In this document: piece by piece, positions 7,304-8,250 of the stretch
How positions within the stretch are numbered: the stretch's first letter is position 1
Layout of the letters: each line of letters begins with the position of its first letter
From: Actinomycetes bacterium
GTDB taxonomy: Bacteria > Actinomycetota > Acidimicrobiia > Acidimicrobiales > Palsa-688
Direction: 5' to 3'
NCBI GenBank assembly: GCA_021816565.1
Contig: JAKAXN010000195.1
Span: 1 to 8,250 of the forward strand
DNA: 8,250 bases
The notes under the pieces: model-generated
Told to the model about the DNA's origin: nothing
Seen by the model: the letters and a program-made list of their open reading frames with translations, nothing else
Database searches by the model: none
Made by a program: the position numbers and the translations under genes

Positions 7304-7325
7304 GGCACTTACGCTCCGGTACTGA

Positions 7326-8250
7326 TCAGCACCCCGGAGCGGTCGGCAGGCAGGCCGTGCCCGTCCCCGCCGCATGGGATCCCGGCGCGCCGGCCACTGC
7401 TCCGGTCGCCGCCCGGGTGGCCGCGGCCACCGGCGCCAGCGGGGAGGACAGCTTGGTCGCGGCGGAGCGGGCCAGGGAAGTCACCGGAGCCGGGTCGATG
7501 CCGATCACCAAGGATCCGGCCACCACCGACACGGGGTACTGGCTGGCCGGCGTGGCCGCCGGCGTGCCGGGGTGCAGTGGGATGACCACTGCGGGGAGCT
7601 TCCAGGCCCGCGTCCCCCCACCCGCGCCACCGGTCGTCTTGGCGGGGCCGACCCCGACGGTGGACGACGGGCCGCTGACCGGGGCGGAGCCCGTACCGGC
7701 GGCCGGCTTCGAACCCGGGCCCGGGGACGGGACGGGCGTGGACGCCGTGGACCGGGAGCGGCTGGCAGCGGGCCCAGGAGCCGTCGGCGCGCTCGAGCCG
7801 GAGGCGGCCACCGGGGAGCCGGGGGCGAACACGGTCACGGGAGGCGGAGCCGGGGCGCTCGGACCGGCCGCGCCGATGCCGACCGCAGCCGCGACGACGG
7901 TGGCGACGGCCACCCCCGCGGTCGTGAGAGCGGCGCTGTGGTAGCCAGCGGCGTCCGAGGAGTACGAGAGGAACCCCGCCAGGCTCATCCGCGAATGGAA
8001 GCGGGATGTCACCGCCTGCAGGAGAGACCGGAACCGACCGGTCAGCGCCGCGGGCACGGCCAGGATGGCCAGGCAGGCCTGTCCGGCCGACAGTACGGTG
8101 AACTCCCGGCGGAACGCCTGGCGGGCCCGCCACAGCAGGGACTCCACGGTGGCGGTGCTCACGCCGGTCCGGGCGGCTATCTCCTCGTAGGCCAGCCCCT
8201 CTTCCTCGCGCATCATCAGGGCGGTCTGGTGCCGGGCGTTCAACCGGGCC
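7326..8250 (-). CDS. ECF-type sigma factor, region 4 plus membrane span and Ala/Pro/Ser-rich tail (5' end beyond window)
   Basis: Only the C-terminal 308 or so residues are in the window; the frame stays open at the right edge, so the core-binding region 2 must lie outside. The visible part starts with sigma region 4: ARHQTALMMREEEGLAYEEI and then a helix-turn-helix of the pattern IAARTGVSTATVESLLWRAR, the part that reads the -35 element. It is followed by about 60 residues with a moderately hydrophobic patch (AGQACLAILAVPAAL), then a clear membrane span (AALTTAGVAVATVVAAAVGI). After that come about 85 residues of Ala/Pro/Ser/Gly-rich linker and a last segment with WKLPAVVIPL and SQYPVSVVAGSLVIGID. 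Two cysteines sit in the last nine residues. Sigma factors with C-terminal membrane extensions are known in actinobacterial ECF groups, where the tail is thought to sense the outside or hold the factor inactive. The stop at 7326 is 233 bases before the GT2 start. A TTG at 8243 is not a credible start, because it would leave only region 4. Confidence 0.8.
   Translation of the reverse strand, partial: ARLNARHQTALMMREEEGLAYEEIAARTGVSTATVESLLWRARQAFRREFTVLSAGQACLAILAVPAALTGRFRSLLQAVTSRFHSRMSLAGFLSYSSDAAGYHSAALTTAGVAVATVVAAAVGIGAAGPSAPAPPPVTVFAPGSPVAASGSSAPTAPGPAASRSRSTASTPVPSPGPGSKPAAGTGSAPVSGPSSTVGVGPAKTTGGAGGGTRAWKLPAVVIPLHPGTPAATPASQYPVSVVAGSLVIGIDPAPVTSLARSAATKLSSPLAPVAAATRAATGAVAGAPGSHAAGTGTACLPTAPGC

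Noticed and set aside
7093..7308. 72-residue N-terminal extension of the GT2 protein from an ATG at 7308
   Set aside because: The extra residues are Arg/Pro-rich and unlike the family, whereas a strong Shine-Dalgarno sits five bases before the GTG at 7092.
7093..7325. Cyclic di-GMP (GEMM) or cyclic di-AMP riboswitch in the leader
   Set aside because: A short GACAAAGCC stretch recalls part of the GEMM core, but the GCACAGGGCAAACC half, the tetraloop helix and the closing stem are missing; no ydaO-type motif was seen.
7326..7900. The Ala/Pro/Ser-rich tail as frameshifted or decayed coding sequence
   Set aside because: The frame is continuous from region 4 to the stop, with membrane span, linker and hydrophobic end in a sensible order; such linkers are usual in tethered wall-spanning proteins.
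6217..7944. Plus-strand open frame of 575 codons covering the GT2 gene, the leader and part of the sigma gene
   Set aside because: It is antisense to the GT2 catalytic motifs and crosses a non-coding gap; its sequence is typical GC-rich shadow.

Overview
The window is very GC-rich, every supported gene lies on the minus strand, GTG starts are common and genes abut or overlap. This suits a high-GC Actinomycetota genome. An acidimicrobial or related soil/freshwater lineage is possible, but the sequence alone does not settle it.

Layout, in the direction of transcription (right to left): (i) 8250-7326, the 3' part of an ECF-type sigma factor gene. Its region 4 helix-turn-helix is followed by a single predicted membrane span and a long Ala/Pro/Ser/Gly-rich tail. 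(ii) 7325-7093, a 233-base gap with an imperfect hairpin just after the sigma gene, an A/T island inside a second foldable element, and a good ribosome binding site. (iii) 7092 to the left edge, a tight run of six genes: a family 2 glycosyltransferase (DPM1-like), a GT4 glycosyltransferase, a polytopic GT-C-like membrane glycosyltransferase, a small membrane protein with a DUF1616-like outer domain, a MOP-type polysaccharide flippase, and a second GT4 glycosyltransferase cut by the window edge. Junctions in this run range from a 44-base overlap to a 23-base gap, so it is very probably one operon.

Read together, this looks like part of a cell-surface polysaccharide or glycoconjugate locus. The cytosolic GT4 enzymes would build a lipid-linked glycan and the flippase would move it across the membrane. 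The GT2 enzyme could charge a polyprenyl phosphate with sugar for the GT-C protein, which would act on the outer face. No initiating phosphoglycosyltransferase, Wzy-type polymerase, chain-length regulator or export gene is visible in the window. The upstream membrane-tethered sigma factor is a plausible but unproven regulator of the locus.

The numerous long plus-strand open frames are antisense shadows caused by GC-rich codon usage. I saw no tRNA, rRNA, CRISPR array, insertion sequence or attachment site.
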